Part shown: piece by piece, positions 11,331-19,821 of the stretch | Layout of the letters: every line of letters starts with the position of its first letter | Numbering within the stretch: the first letter of the stretch is position 1 | DNA from: Cudoniella acicularis | Lineage: Eukaryota; Ascomycota; Leotiomycetes; Helotiales; Helotiaceae | NCBI GenBank assembly: GCA_013054445.1 | Contig: JAAMPI010000038.1 | Location: forward strand, 21,380 to 85,379 | DNA length: 64,000 nucleotides | Reading direction: 5' to 3' | Program-made: the position numbers and the translations under genes | Notes under the pieces: model-generated | What the model saw: only the letters and a program-made list of their open reading frames with translations | Told to the model about the DNA's origin: nothing | The model's database searches: none

Positions 11331-12167
11331 TGTATGGAGGAGTTGAACAAAGGATGTCTTGACTCTTGTAAATGAGTAGGCACTGCTCGTCACAACGAAG
11401 TATTTATACCTATGTAGTAGGTATTTCCATGGCGAAGAATTAATTTCATAGAGGAGATGGTGTGCAAATCGTTTAACGGAGATACAATCAATGTCCACCG
11501 TAATTTTTTTTGGTCCGCCTCCGTGTTGTGTTGATCTTTACCTCTGATTTGACCGCAAACAACAAACGTTCCCCGTGCTGACAAAACCTGGCTGTTCGTC
11601 CGCCGCTCACGTGATTACATTCGCTCGAAATTCGACCTTCCTCCGAATTTTCTCACATTTTCTCGGCAATTGTTTATTAATATAACACCACGAACCAGAG
11701 ATCAAACAATGGGTACGATTAAAAGGGCGCCACTTCGCTAATGAGCCTAATCGCGGTAGTCTATGCCCACAGGCTTCATCGCCATCAGATTCTAAAAATT
11801 AGGTATTAAAGAAGTATTTAATTAGGAATTGACCACCTATAACGCTCTATTAGAACATGAACCCAATACTTCTGCTTTAGAATCAACTGATTAATGCATT
11901 CTTGTAGTATTCTATCCCATGAGCTTTTTGCTGTTCGCCAAGGCTCACTGGCGTCGCCTCTGGCTCCTGGGAGCCTATTAGCTCACGACGCTTCAAAGCT
12001 CGCCCTATGGGGCAGTAGACCACGTGTTATGAGTTCGTAGGCTTAACTACTAGACCTTGGTGTAGCTCTTTTCTTAATATAATATTATTAATATATAAAT
12101 TTCTTTTATTTATAAAACTTTATATTAATATAGTCTTATCTTATTAGGATTTATATAAAGTTTTTAA
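11331..12167. other. AT-rich intergenic stretch with retroelement debris
   Basis: No gene. The first 270 bases are the MFS promoter side and contain TCCGCCG at 11599-11605 and a CACGTG box nearby. A GC-richer island at about 11930-12060 inside AT-rich, TTAATATAA-like sequence looks like repeat debris. Confidence 0.4.
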
Positions 12168-12333
12168 TGTAGAGGGACGGGAGGCCTCTAAAATAGACAC
12201 TCAAAAACCGATGACTGAAAGACTCGAATCTCTAAGAAGGATCGTTGTTGTTCCCTAAGAAGGAGAGACGGAGAGACCTTATATACATGAATATAGTCAC
12301 GTGCTACGGCACGTGACACAGAACCCCACTACA
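12168..12333 (-). repeat. 3' LTR of the gag-only element
   Basis: This 166-bp repeat starts TGTAGAGGGACGGG and ends CCCCACTACA on the plus strand. It matches 13550-13712 with small indels and substitutions. It contains the perfect palindrome GTCACGTGC-TACG-GCACGTGAC and a TATATA stretch. The purine-rich tract lies just outside on the internal side. Confidence 0.85.
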
Positions 12334-12446
12334 TACGACCCCTTTCTCTTAGTGCTCGTCCCCTGAGCACTCTTTACAACTCAGCTAAATCAAAACTCAA
12401 AACTTAAAACTCAGACTAAGACTAAGACTAAGAACAAGACCTTAAA

Positions 12447-13355
12447 TCAGTGCCTAAAGACGACAGGATTCCGGGCTCTCTTCTCAACTACTTCGTCCCA
12501 CTCAGTGCCATCCGTACGGGCTTTCACCTGCTCTCCCTGGCTTATCGTCGAATCCCAGAAGGGCAGGGCAGTCACGTAGCCATTCCTCTTCGGGCCCAGG
12601 CAAAGCTCTCCTCGGTCGTTCAGGTGGCATGTGCCGACTTCCAGGTGGTGTAGGAACCAGGGGCACTTGTTCCGATGCCGGTGCTGTATACTGTCCTCAT
12701 GCTTATTGTGACAGTAGAAGCACCCCTTGACGATCGATACTAACTGGACGAAGGGTGGGCCAGTAGAAGGAAGGTTCGTAGAAGGGTTCGAAGACAAGGG
12801 ACCCGTAGAAGGCCTCGAGGGCTGACGTCGCTGTGGGGGCACGTACGGCGAAGATGGCGGCGAAGGTGAATCCGGCGAATAAGCTTGCTGGCGCGCATAC
12901 TGCCTTATTTGTTGTCGTACACGTTCTACGTACTCTCGTGCTTCTTGGCCCTTAAGAACAGGGGTCGAAGGCGGGGAAGACGAAGGCTCGGAAGGCAAAG
13001 GCGACTCGACAGTCGGGACGATTCGTATCGGATTAATCGATAATCTCGGCAGAGGCCGAGAAGGCTTCGGAACAGGTCGTGTAGAAGGCTTCTGAACGGG
13101 GGTCGCTGGAATAGGGGTTGCTGAGGGGGCCGGTGGCGCTATGACTTCCTGAGCCGGGCTCAACAAGTCGATATCCCTAACCAAGTGCCTCAAGGATCGA
13201 GCAGCCAATAGGAGGACGAAGAAGAAAAGCAACAGGACTTCGGAAAGAGCCTCACTTGCTCGGTCCCGGACAAGGTTCCACCGTGCCGTATTCGTAATAT
13301 CGGGTCGTTGGGACGTGGCTTGAGGAACCGAGATTTGATCTTTTGCCCCGTGCAT
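12447..13355 (-). CDS. Gag-like nucleocapsid protein of the LTR element
   Basis: An intact 302-residue frame. Residues about 1-60 include a short leucine-rich hydrophobic stretch (LLLFFFVLLLAA). Residues about 70-200 are Pro/Ser-rich and low complexity, with a helical EAREYVERVRQQIRQYARQ segment. The C-terminal part has a zinc-knuckle-like array: CFYC, then His and Cys residues ending RHRNKCPWF, followed by GTCHLNDRGELCLGP, the segment that follows the knuckle in many fungal retrotransposon Gag proteins. No protease or polymerase motif follows. It would package element RNA into particles, with reverse transcription supplied in trans. The intact frame beside decayed DNA suggests recent insertion. 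Confidence 0.7.
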   Translation of the reverse strand: MHGAKDQISVPQATSQRPDITNTARWNLVRDRASEALSEVLLLFFFVLLLAARSLRHLVRDIDLLSPAQEVIAPPAPSATPIPATPVQKPSTRPVPKPSRPLPRLSINPIRIVPTVESPLPSEPSSSPPSTPVLKGQEAREYVERVRQQIRQYARQQAYSPDSPSPPSSPYVPPQRRQPSRPSTGPLSSNPSTNLPSTGPPFVQLVSIVKGCFYCHNKHEDSIQHRHRNKCPWFLHHLEVGTCHLNDRGELCLGPKRNGYVTALPFWDSTISQGEQVKARTDGTEWDEVVEKRARNPVVFRH

Positions 13356-13549
13356 TTTCAGGGTCTTCTCGATCGCCCACTTGATCGTTCGGTCGGGTCG
13401 TCGTCTGGATAGAATCGAAGGAAGGAAAGGTCGAAGGACGGAAGGTCGATAAAAGGAAGGAAGGACTGTCGATAACTTGACTGCGAATCTAAAAGACTAT
13501 AAGGATGTGAAGCTTGGCTTCGTTTACCGTCCCTGCGTAGGTCACCAAN

Positions 13550-13712
13550 TGTAGAGGGACGGGAGGCCTCTAAAATAGACTCTTAAACTGATGACTGAAA
13601 GACTCGAATCTCTAGGAAGGATGGTTGTTGTTCCTCTCTAGGAGAGGGGGAGAGACCTTATATACATGAATATAGTCACGTGCTACGGCACGTGACACAG
13701 AACCCCACTACA
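13550..13712 (-). repeat. 5' LTR of the gag-only element
   Basis: This 163-bp copy of the LTR ends CCCCACTACA at 13712 on the plus strand. CCGTCCCT in the LTR end and AGGGACGG in the adjoining leader can pair, so the LTR/primer-site junction may fold into a stem. The same GTCACGTGC/GCACGTGAC palindrome is present. Confidence 0.85.
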
Positions 13713-13925
13713 CTACAAAGGAAAACTATATGGCTATATAGGTGTGGTGGATCTATGGGATCACGGGGCCCCTGGATCCTTTGGATCCAGAACTGATCCT
13801 CAGGATCCTGTCACATGATAAATCACGTGGGTCATGACACCTCTGTTGGCATTCTCCAAGGTGTCGCGGCGGTCGAGTCCTGGCCACCGCAGTTCCAGAA
13901 CGACAAATTGGTATCAGTTGACGCC
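13713..13925 (+). mobile_element. Possible copia-type LTR end and primer-binding site, truncated
   Basis: The segment ends GACAAATTGGTATCAG near 13901-13916; TTGGTATCAG after a terminal ACA is the usual start of an initiator-methionine-tRNA primer-binding site in copia-type elements. Upstream is a cluster of GGATCC-like palindromes and a CACGTG box. No coding remnant follows; at most this is a fragment. Confidence 0.35.
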
Positions 13926-14337
13926 TCTAACCCAAGATATATAATAACAACCTTAACACCAGTTATATTTGCATTCAGATAGCGTATTCGTATGAAATTG
14001 AATATTGTACAGGGAGTTGTAGGAGAGAAACTGGCTGGACCTGCTCAGAATTTAGCGAGTGGTTATGTAATCCCTAGGTAACACGAGTTGTGTGTCTCTG
14101 ATTTTAGATTTCAGAAAAGAGATCCCAAACTTTTCCCAAAGGAGCTTATTACCAGTGCCAGCACCTCCTACTGTAGGCTTTCCCTCGTTTGTGGCCTGAG
14201 GCATTATTCCACTCGGCTACACACCGACACACACATCCGCGCATGATTTCATTTTCAGTCTTCACTTGCTTGATCATCTCATTAACGATCAGAGCTGTAT
14301 AGTAATCTTGCAGCTCTACCCATTTACAGTCAGCAGT

Positions 14338-15843
14338 ATGGATTCTAAGGTTGCCAAGCATGGGATTACCAACAGCGAAATCTTGCCGCAGCATACAGAT
14401 GTGGTTCGGCCAGATAACGAGGAAGGAGTGGATCATCCCACATCCAAAAGAGACCCCACTATAGTTGACGAGAAGGCAGCCGACGCAGTGCAACAACTAT
14501 CTGGCTTGTCAGATGACACTGGATTACAAGATAGCGAATCTGACGGCCTGGAAGTGAGTCTTAAGTATTTGATAAGGCTGTTGCCACTAATAAACTCGGA
14601 AGGTTGACAGTAGTCGGGACACCGATTCAGCAATTGGGACTGTGGATATGGAGTAGTCTCGTGTCAAGACGTTTCCTTTGCACTACTAATCAATTGGTAG
14701 CTCATCGGCAGCTTCGCTACGATCAAGTCTTTATGACTACATCGAGGAGAATGGAAGGAGGTATCACAGATTCAAGGCCGGCAGTAAATATTGCACGCAC
14801 GTAGTAGAATAAATGCTGACCTTTATAGCATACATGCTGCCTAATGACGAGGTCTAGTTGACCTAAGTGAACGTTATCAGAGAATTATAGCTAACAAGCC
14901 GTGAATACAGACTGAACAAGATAGATTGGACCTTCAACACCATCTGTTTTTATTGACTCTAAGAGGCAAATTGCATCTCGCTCCAATTGAGAACATGCAA
15001 TTGCACAATGTCATGGACATCGCGACAGGGACGGGAATCTGGGCCACTGACTTTGGTATAATAACTTTTTTCCTCTTTTTTTCCTCTCTAACCCAAGTCA
15101 TTTAGCTAGTGCTTTCCCATCTGCGAACGTCCTCGGCACCGACCTAAGCCCTATCCAACCTGAGTAGTGAGTTCTCCTTCTATCATTAATTCTTTGCTAC
15201 TAACTCTCAGCAGCGTTCCTCCTAACTGCCACTTCGAAATCGATGATGCAGAAGATGAATGGTCCTTTTCATACAAATTCGACTACATCCATGGCCGTAT
15301 GCTAGCCTCGTGCTTTAAATCGCATGTGGCCGTCTTCCAATCCGCCTTCAACGCCCTTCGACCTAACGGCTGGCTCGAGATCCAAGACATCGCGATACCA
15401 TCCCGCTGTATCGATGACTCAATGTTCGGCACGGCATTTGAGAGATGGATAGATCTCATCAAGGAAGGATGTGCAGCACTTGGCAGGGATTTCGGAAGAG
15501 TCCCGCAATACAAACAATATTTGCAGGAAATTGGGTTCGTGGATGTGGTTGAGAAGCAGTTGTCTTGGCCAATTGGTACCTGGGCGAAAACCCAGCGAAT
15601 GAAGATGCTAGGTGCTTGGTGCAAAGAGAATGTGCTATCAGGGCTTCAGGGTTGGACTATGGCTGTACTAACGAGAGGTTTGGGAATGATGCCGGCGGAG
15701 GTTGAGTTGCTATTGATGGAGGTGAGAAATGATATTAACTCAAATGCTCTCCACGCTTATGCTCCAATGTGAGTATTTCTATCTGACTTTTAGTTCCATT
15801 ATTAATACCTTCTAGTTATATTGTATATGGCAGGAAGCCATAA
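14338..15843 (+). CDS. LaeA-like SAM-dependent methyltransferase
   Basis: Eight exons join in phase: 14338-14553, 14603-14652, 14701-14783, 14829-14851 (only 23 nt), 14911-15055, 15106-15166, 15214-15768 and 15816-15843, giving 386 residues. All introns are 45-60 nt with recognisable branch sites, for example ACTACTAATC before 14700. The N-terminus is acidic and disordered. Then come SLYDYIEENGRRYHRFK and MLPNDE, characteristic of this family, and motif I VMDIATGTGIWATDF at about residues 158-173. Next are GTDLSPIQPE and a C-terminal half with YIHGRMLASCF and RPNGWLEIQDI. LaeA-type proteins regulate secondary metabolism from the nucleus, but most paralogues of this large family have unknown substrates; a metabolite-methylating role is also possible. 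It is intact within repeat-rich DNA. Confidence 0.8.
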
Positions 15844-16451
15844 TAGCAGATAGATATTTAACCCCCTAATAACAGATAAGTTGATTAAAATGACAGAAAG
15901 GGAGAAATCTGATGTTATTACAAGTCGTACTGCACGCAGGCTAGGCAGAGTTTTGTTGTATATCGCACTTTTTGATCAGACAATTGATGAGGCGAGCATC
16001 AAGTAATTGTTATAGTCAGATGATTGTTATAGTCAGGTGTAAGTGGAGAGGAGGATTTTATGATGTGTAACAAAAAAATCTCCCTAATCTCACGTGATGC
16101 GTGGTAAAGGTGACTGTGAACCTCGGATGCGAACGTGGTGCTCGTCTCTCTTAATTTACTATAGTAGAAGCGCATGAGAAGTCATGACTGATCGTGAGGA
16201 GCATCTACTCTCACCCACAACACCTACAATCGGAGTGCAGTACTGGTGTACTCCTACACGCGATGCGCCGAGGTGAAATCACGTGATTGATTTTCCACCT
16301 GTTATTTTGTTGAAGTGTGTGCCTGGNAGCCTNAGGCTACTATAGCACCNANCACGTGCTTTAGGGCACGTCTCACTTGTAGTCTAGAGATGTGGCCCGA
16401 CGACCTGATCTTAGATTCTNTACAGTTGATAATATACTTGATTTACCCTAA
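15844..16451. other. Gene-free; probable LTR debris with ambiguous bases
   Basis: No gene. Isolated N bases begin at 16327. A CACGTGCTTTAGGGCACGT hairpin near 16353-16371 resembles the palindrome in the LTRs at 12.3 and 13.7 kb, suggesting a fragment of another LTR in a collapsed repeat consensus. Confidence 0.4.
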
Positions 16452-17041
16452 TTAAGCCCTCCGGACGATCCCTGTGTTGCTATTGCTTGTATTGATGATA
16501 CNACTNATCNNACNAGCTNGAGTCGACCAAATCNAATACTTGGGTTGCCGGCCAGTGGCAGCCAAAATTCCACCAACCGGTCGTTTTGTTGGACGACGGT
16601 GAACGTAGTGGCCTCGGTAGTTCCCAGAGCACGAACGATCTCGACGTGCGGATCCCGGTAATTGATGTTGTTGGTTGGGGTCAGGATACGTGGAACAGAA
16701 CTCTAAGTGTGTCTTCCACTTCAGTCCTCTACAGCGAGGCGGCGTGTACGGTTGAAGCATCTCGCGTAATCCTAAGGCCGACTTTGGCCCCCTGCGGATA
16801 ACCCAATGCAGTTGAGGAGATATGTTTGATCTGCAGAGGTCAGGTTTTTTCTGGGTGCGGGGTGAGAGGTCAGCTTGGTGGCCAACGCCATTGTGAGACA
16901 ATCTCTACTCAATTTCACTAGGTGCAGTCTCTCTCCGTTACAACGCGACCATGGAGGCGGAATTGCTGTCTAGCCTTCAGCTATGCCGGCAACTTCCACT
17001 GTGGTCAGCAGTAACGCCGTGATGGCTAGTCGGCCGAGCAT
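16452..17041 (-). pseudogene. Possible secreted-protein relic
   Basis: On the minus strand the ATG at 17041 starts MLGRLAITALLLTTVEVAG, which looks like a signal peptide, and stops after 23 residues. Downstream one frame gives SADQTYLLNCIGLSAGG; with stops in between it resumes as TNNINYRDPHVEIVRALG, then FTVVQQNDRLVEFWLPLAG near 16560. The pieces could be exons of one gene whose splice sites I cannot place, or a decayed gene. N bases lie at the 3' side. No family is recognised. Confidence 0.25.
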
Positions 17042-18305
17042 TGTGCCGCTTCTATGGCTTGCTATGATTTCTTTTTCCAGCCCTAATGCTGGTGCGAAAT
17101 CCAGTCAAGACGTATCGCCGAGATCCGAGACACAGCACAGTTCAGCTGCAGACCTGATTGGCCCCTGACATGAAGAAACCTGACTAATCGAGGGTCCGGG
17201 CACCCATCATCTCTTGTGCTTCTTGGCGGAGATTGAAGGCAACTTTACAGCGCAACTCTTGTACCACGTGGGTCTCCACGTACAGAAAATTGATTGGCTC
17301 CTGTCACCGACTCGAGCCGCGCCATACGCCCTGCATTGTTGATCAAACATATGTTTGACCTTTTTGGGGAGATTGACAGAGAATACGGGTAGCTGGCTGA
17401 AAGCTATGCTGCATTCGTCCCGTGTTTAAATGTATCCATGTACACCAGGGGCAGATACCTACTGTAAGTATCAAGAACTTCGAATGTGAATGAAGCTGGC
17501 AGAGGCCGACGGCGAGTCAGCGGAGGCGGTAAGACAACGATAACTAACTATCAGGCTCCATACGCCAAATGCTTGCTGATCTGGTATCATTGCAGCAATT
17601 ATCTCCAGCATGCGTGTCTTGTCTCGCAGGCTAGCCAGTTGAACGGTCATATTTGTCGGACAGCATGCTAAGGATGACATTGGACAAGTGATTGGATTCA
17701 AGAGCCTGCATTTCTGGCAAGAACTGAGCTGATGGCATGAGTGACTGGAGGACTGCGAGGGGGGTGGCAAATGCCAATAACCTTGTATTAGACGTATGTG
17801 AGGAATTTCCATCTATGTTTCCACGACGAGCGTCGTGCAATCAACATGAAAATTAGCCCGTTGGACAGGATAAGAAAACACCGTGTCATCGTGTCAAACC
17901 ACTTTCTCGGCGGAAAAAAAAGTAGAGATCTATGATCAATATGTTCCAGCGCCACAACTGGGCTTCGGGAGCAGTTGGCTGGAAAAGATGAGCTGGCCGA
18001 CTACAGCAAAAGGCGGTGTCGCAAGCCACATTGTGATAGTAGGAACGATCGCCATTTGTGACTTCAAGACATGTCTCTTTTTGCACGCACGTTGGCAAAT
18101 TGGATGTCATATGTGCCGGATAGAAGTGGCATAGTAAGTGTGACTTGCTTGAGTTTATCTCATCTTATGAGAAAGTCATGCATATATAGCCCTACTTAAT
18201 CACTGCAGCCGTGAAAAAAAATTCCTTCAACTCTGACAGTTTCCTATCTTACCCACATCATATTCAAGACCTCTGAACATCGACAACGCTTCCCTTTATT
18301 TCATC
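17042..18305. other. No recognisable gene
   Basis: Short open frames on both strands lack motifs. The last 100 bases before 18306 have a pyrimidine-rich leader (ACTTAATCAC..CCTTTATTTCATC) that fits the promoter and 5' leader of the small secreted protein gene. Confidence 0.4.
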
Positions 18306-18566
18306 ATGAGATTCCTGCCAGTACTCCTGTTTTGTGCTTCCGTTGTGTACGCCTGCGGAGATGGCGCATACAGGTGCAATAATGCTGATGTTACCCCTGC
18401 CCAGTCGCTCGTGGTGACCGAGGAAATTTCCATCGGATTGGGCGGGGAAACCTGCTGGTGTTATCCCCGGGCCGAGTACTACTACCAACCTTCCGGTGAT
18501 AACATCCAGAAATTCGAGCAGCGGTGTAAGGACCATGGCAAGAACTGGTATGCGTCGGAATGTTAA
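18306..18566 (+). CDS. Small cysteine-rich secreted protein, effector candidate
   Basis: An 86-residue intronless frame. Residues 1-16 (MRFLPVLLFCASVVYA) form a classic signal peptide with an Ala-x-Ala-like cleavage region. The mature part of about 70 residues has six cysteines: two near the N-terminus (CGDGAYRC), a close pair (CWCYPRAEYYY), and two near the end (QRCKDHG and the final C). That spacing would allow three disulfides. No known family is recognised. Such proteins act in the apoplast or at the host or competitor interface; this is inferred from architecture only. The gene sits among retroelement debris, a common setting for effector genes. Confidence 0.65.
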   Translation: MRFLPVLLFCASVVYACGDGAYRCNNADVTPAQSLVVTEEISIGLGGETCWCYPRAEYYYQPSGDNIQKFEQRCKDHGKNWYASEC

Positions 18567-18737
18567 GCAAGGTATGACTAGATCCGAGATGATTGGGAAA
18601 GTATAGAACGTGTTTCTGACAATTTTCAGGGCGTCCAAAGCTTGAACTGGATATCTTTATAGCGTTGCTATCGAGGAGATAGACTGGTTCCGTCGACCTT
18701 TTTGTTCTCGCAGGTTGAATCTTGGTTTCATTTCTGG

Positions 18738-18940
18738 ATTGGGAGATTGAAAGGATACAAACAGATGAATGCATCGTTGTCTCTGGGTTGGAGGACTAAT
18801 AGGATACAAAAAGATGAATGTATCATTGTCTCTGGATTGGAGGACTTAATAGGATACAAAAATATGAATGTATCATTGTCTTTGGGTTGGAGGACTAATA
18901 GGATACAAAAATATGAATGCATCATTGTCTCTGGATTGTA
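18738..18940. repeat. Minisatellite of about 49-50 bp, four copies
   Basis: Four tandem units share GGATACAAAAA, GATGAATG, ATCATTGTCTCTGG and TTGGAGGACTAATA. They differ by point changes and one extra T, so the frame changes between copies. The run lies just 3' of the small secreted protein gene. Confidence 0.8.
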
Positions 18941-19463
18941 ATCTGTGGGGCATCCTTGCTGAATCCTTCGCATCCCTCGAAGTGATTCCCCACAGCTAGT
19001 TTAAAATCAAAGCCATTCATTTTCTACCTAACTCAGGCGATGGCCAAGACGTAATATCCGTAGTGTATGAGTTCCATTTCTGCTCATCCTACTCCGTATT
19101 CAATATTGCCATAATTTCTCTCTGCATTTTTTTTCTTTTTGTTCTTTAACACTGGGGGTCAACCTTCCCTCGGACCGCCTAAATAATGATGGATATGTTC
19201 GGCGTTGACCCGTTTCATAAAGAGACATCGCAAGCCTATAATGGGCACTTCTAGCTCGATGAAATGCACTCCTGTATTCCATTATTCTATCCCTGCAACT
19301 AAGAGCAATATCTAGAGCTCCTCTACATCCTAGCATGCTCATAAAGTGGGAGATATAAAACCCGTGCCTTACATTTAGATGAATTAAGGGTAACAAAACC
19401 TACGGAGCTACAGAGTACAGATAAAACGACCGCCTGCCCGAATCACACCAGCCCCAAATCCAA
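18941..19463. other. No recognisable gene
   Basis: No supported open frame or RNA gene. A pyrimidine-rich TTTTTTTTCTTTTTGTTC run is at about 19126. Confidence 0.4.
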
Positions 19464-19821
19464 TCACCACCTGCAGAAATTGATACTGAGGAGAACCCCA
19501 TGAGCCGCCCAGCTGCCTCCGTCCCAACCGTCGTAACAGTTGCTTACAATCTGCGCAAAAGCCGCCTCACACACCTGCTTAGTGGAGAAATTTGAGACCT
19601 TTCCAATATTTGCTGTGTGTCCGCTGGAGTCACTATAATCGGTCCAGTCGCCTACTAATTTGTCTCAGTTGGCAGTGCAGTATTCATCCCTAGTATTGGG
19701 CCAACTCATCCTTCTTGACGCAGTCCCGTTTGTGTGCGCCCTCGACGTGGTTGTAGCATTGGCCGGCGATTACGCTCGAGGCAAGCGTAAGGACACAAGA
19801 GACTTTCAAGGCAAGCTGCAT
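19464..19821 (-). pseudogene. Broken small secreted-protein gene
   Basis: The ATG at 19821 begins MQLALKVSCVLTLASSVIAG, a clear signal peptide, followed by a short Cys-containing mature start. The frame is lost at about 19693 by one extra base and continues in a second frame (CTAN, stop at a former Trp codon, then DKLVGDWTDYSD, KVSNFSTKQVCEAAFAQIV, CYDGWDGGSW) to about 19464. One indel and one TGG-to-TGA change thus break an otherwise well-preserved protein of about 115 residues. The Cys and Trp pattern suggests a disulfide-stabilised extracellular protein; no family is assigned. Confidence 0.6.

Larger units (their letters stand above)
12168..13712 (-). mobile_element. Compact LTR retrotransposon carrying only gag (TR-GAG-like)
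   Basis: Two direct repeats of 166 and 163 bp (12168-12333 and 13550-13712) begin TGTAG and end CTACA. They enclose about 1.2 kb with a single open frame, a Gag-like protein on the minus strand. Minus-strand orientation is supported by TTGGTGACCTACGCAGGGAC directly inside the 13550 repeat, a plausible primer-binding site, and by a purine run AAGAGAAAGGGG just before the other repeat, a polypurine tract. No protease, reverse transcriptase, RNase H or integrase frame exists, so the element must depend on a partner. No 5-bp target duplication is visible. One N sits at 13549. Confidence 0.8.

Noticed and set aside
14620..14700. Two in-frame stops in the LaeA-like gene, first read as RIP damage
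   Set aside because: A 48-nt intron (14653-14700) with a GTAGTC donor and an ACTACTAATC branch site removes both stops and keeps the phase.
18702..18973. Open frames on both strands across the minisatellite
   Set aside because: They arise from the repeat itself; unit length shifts by one base in one copy and no motif is present.
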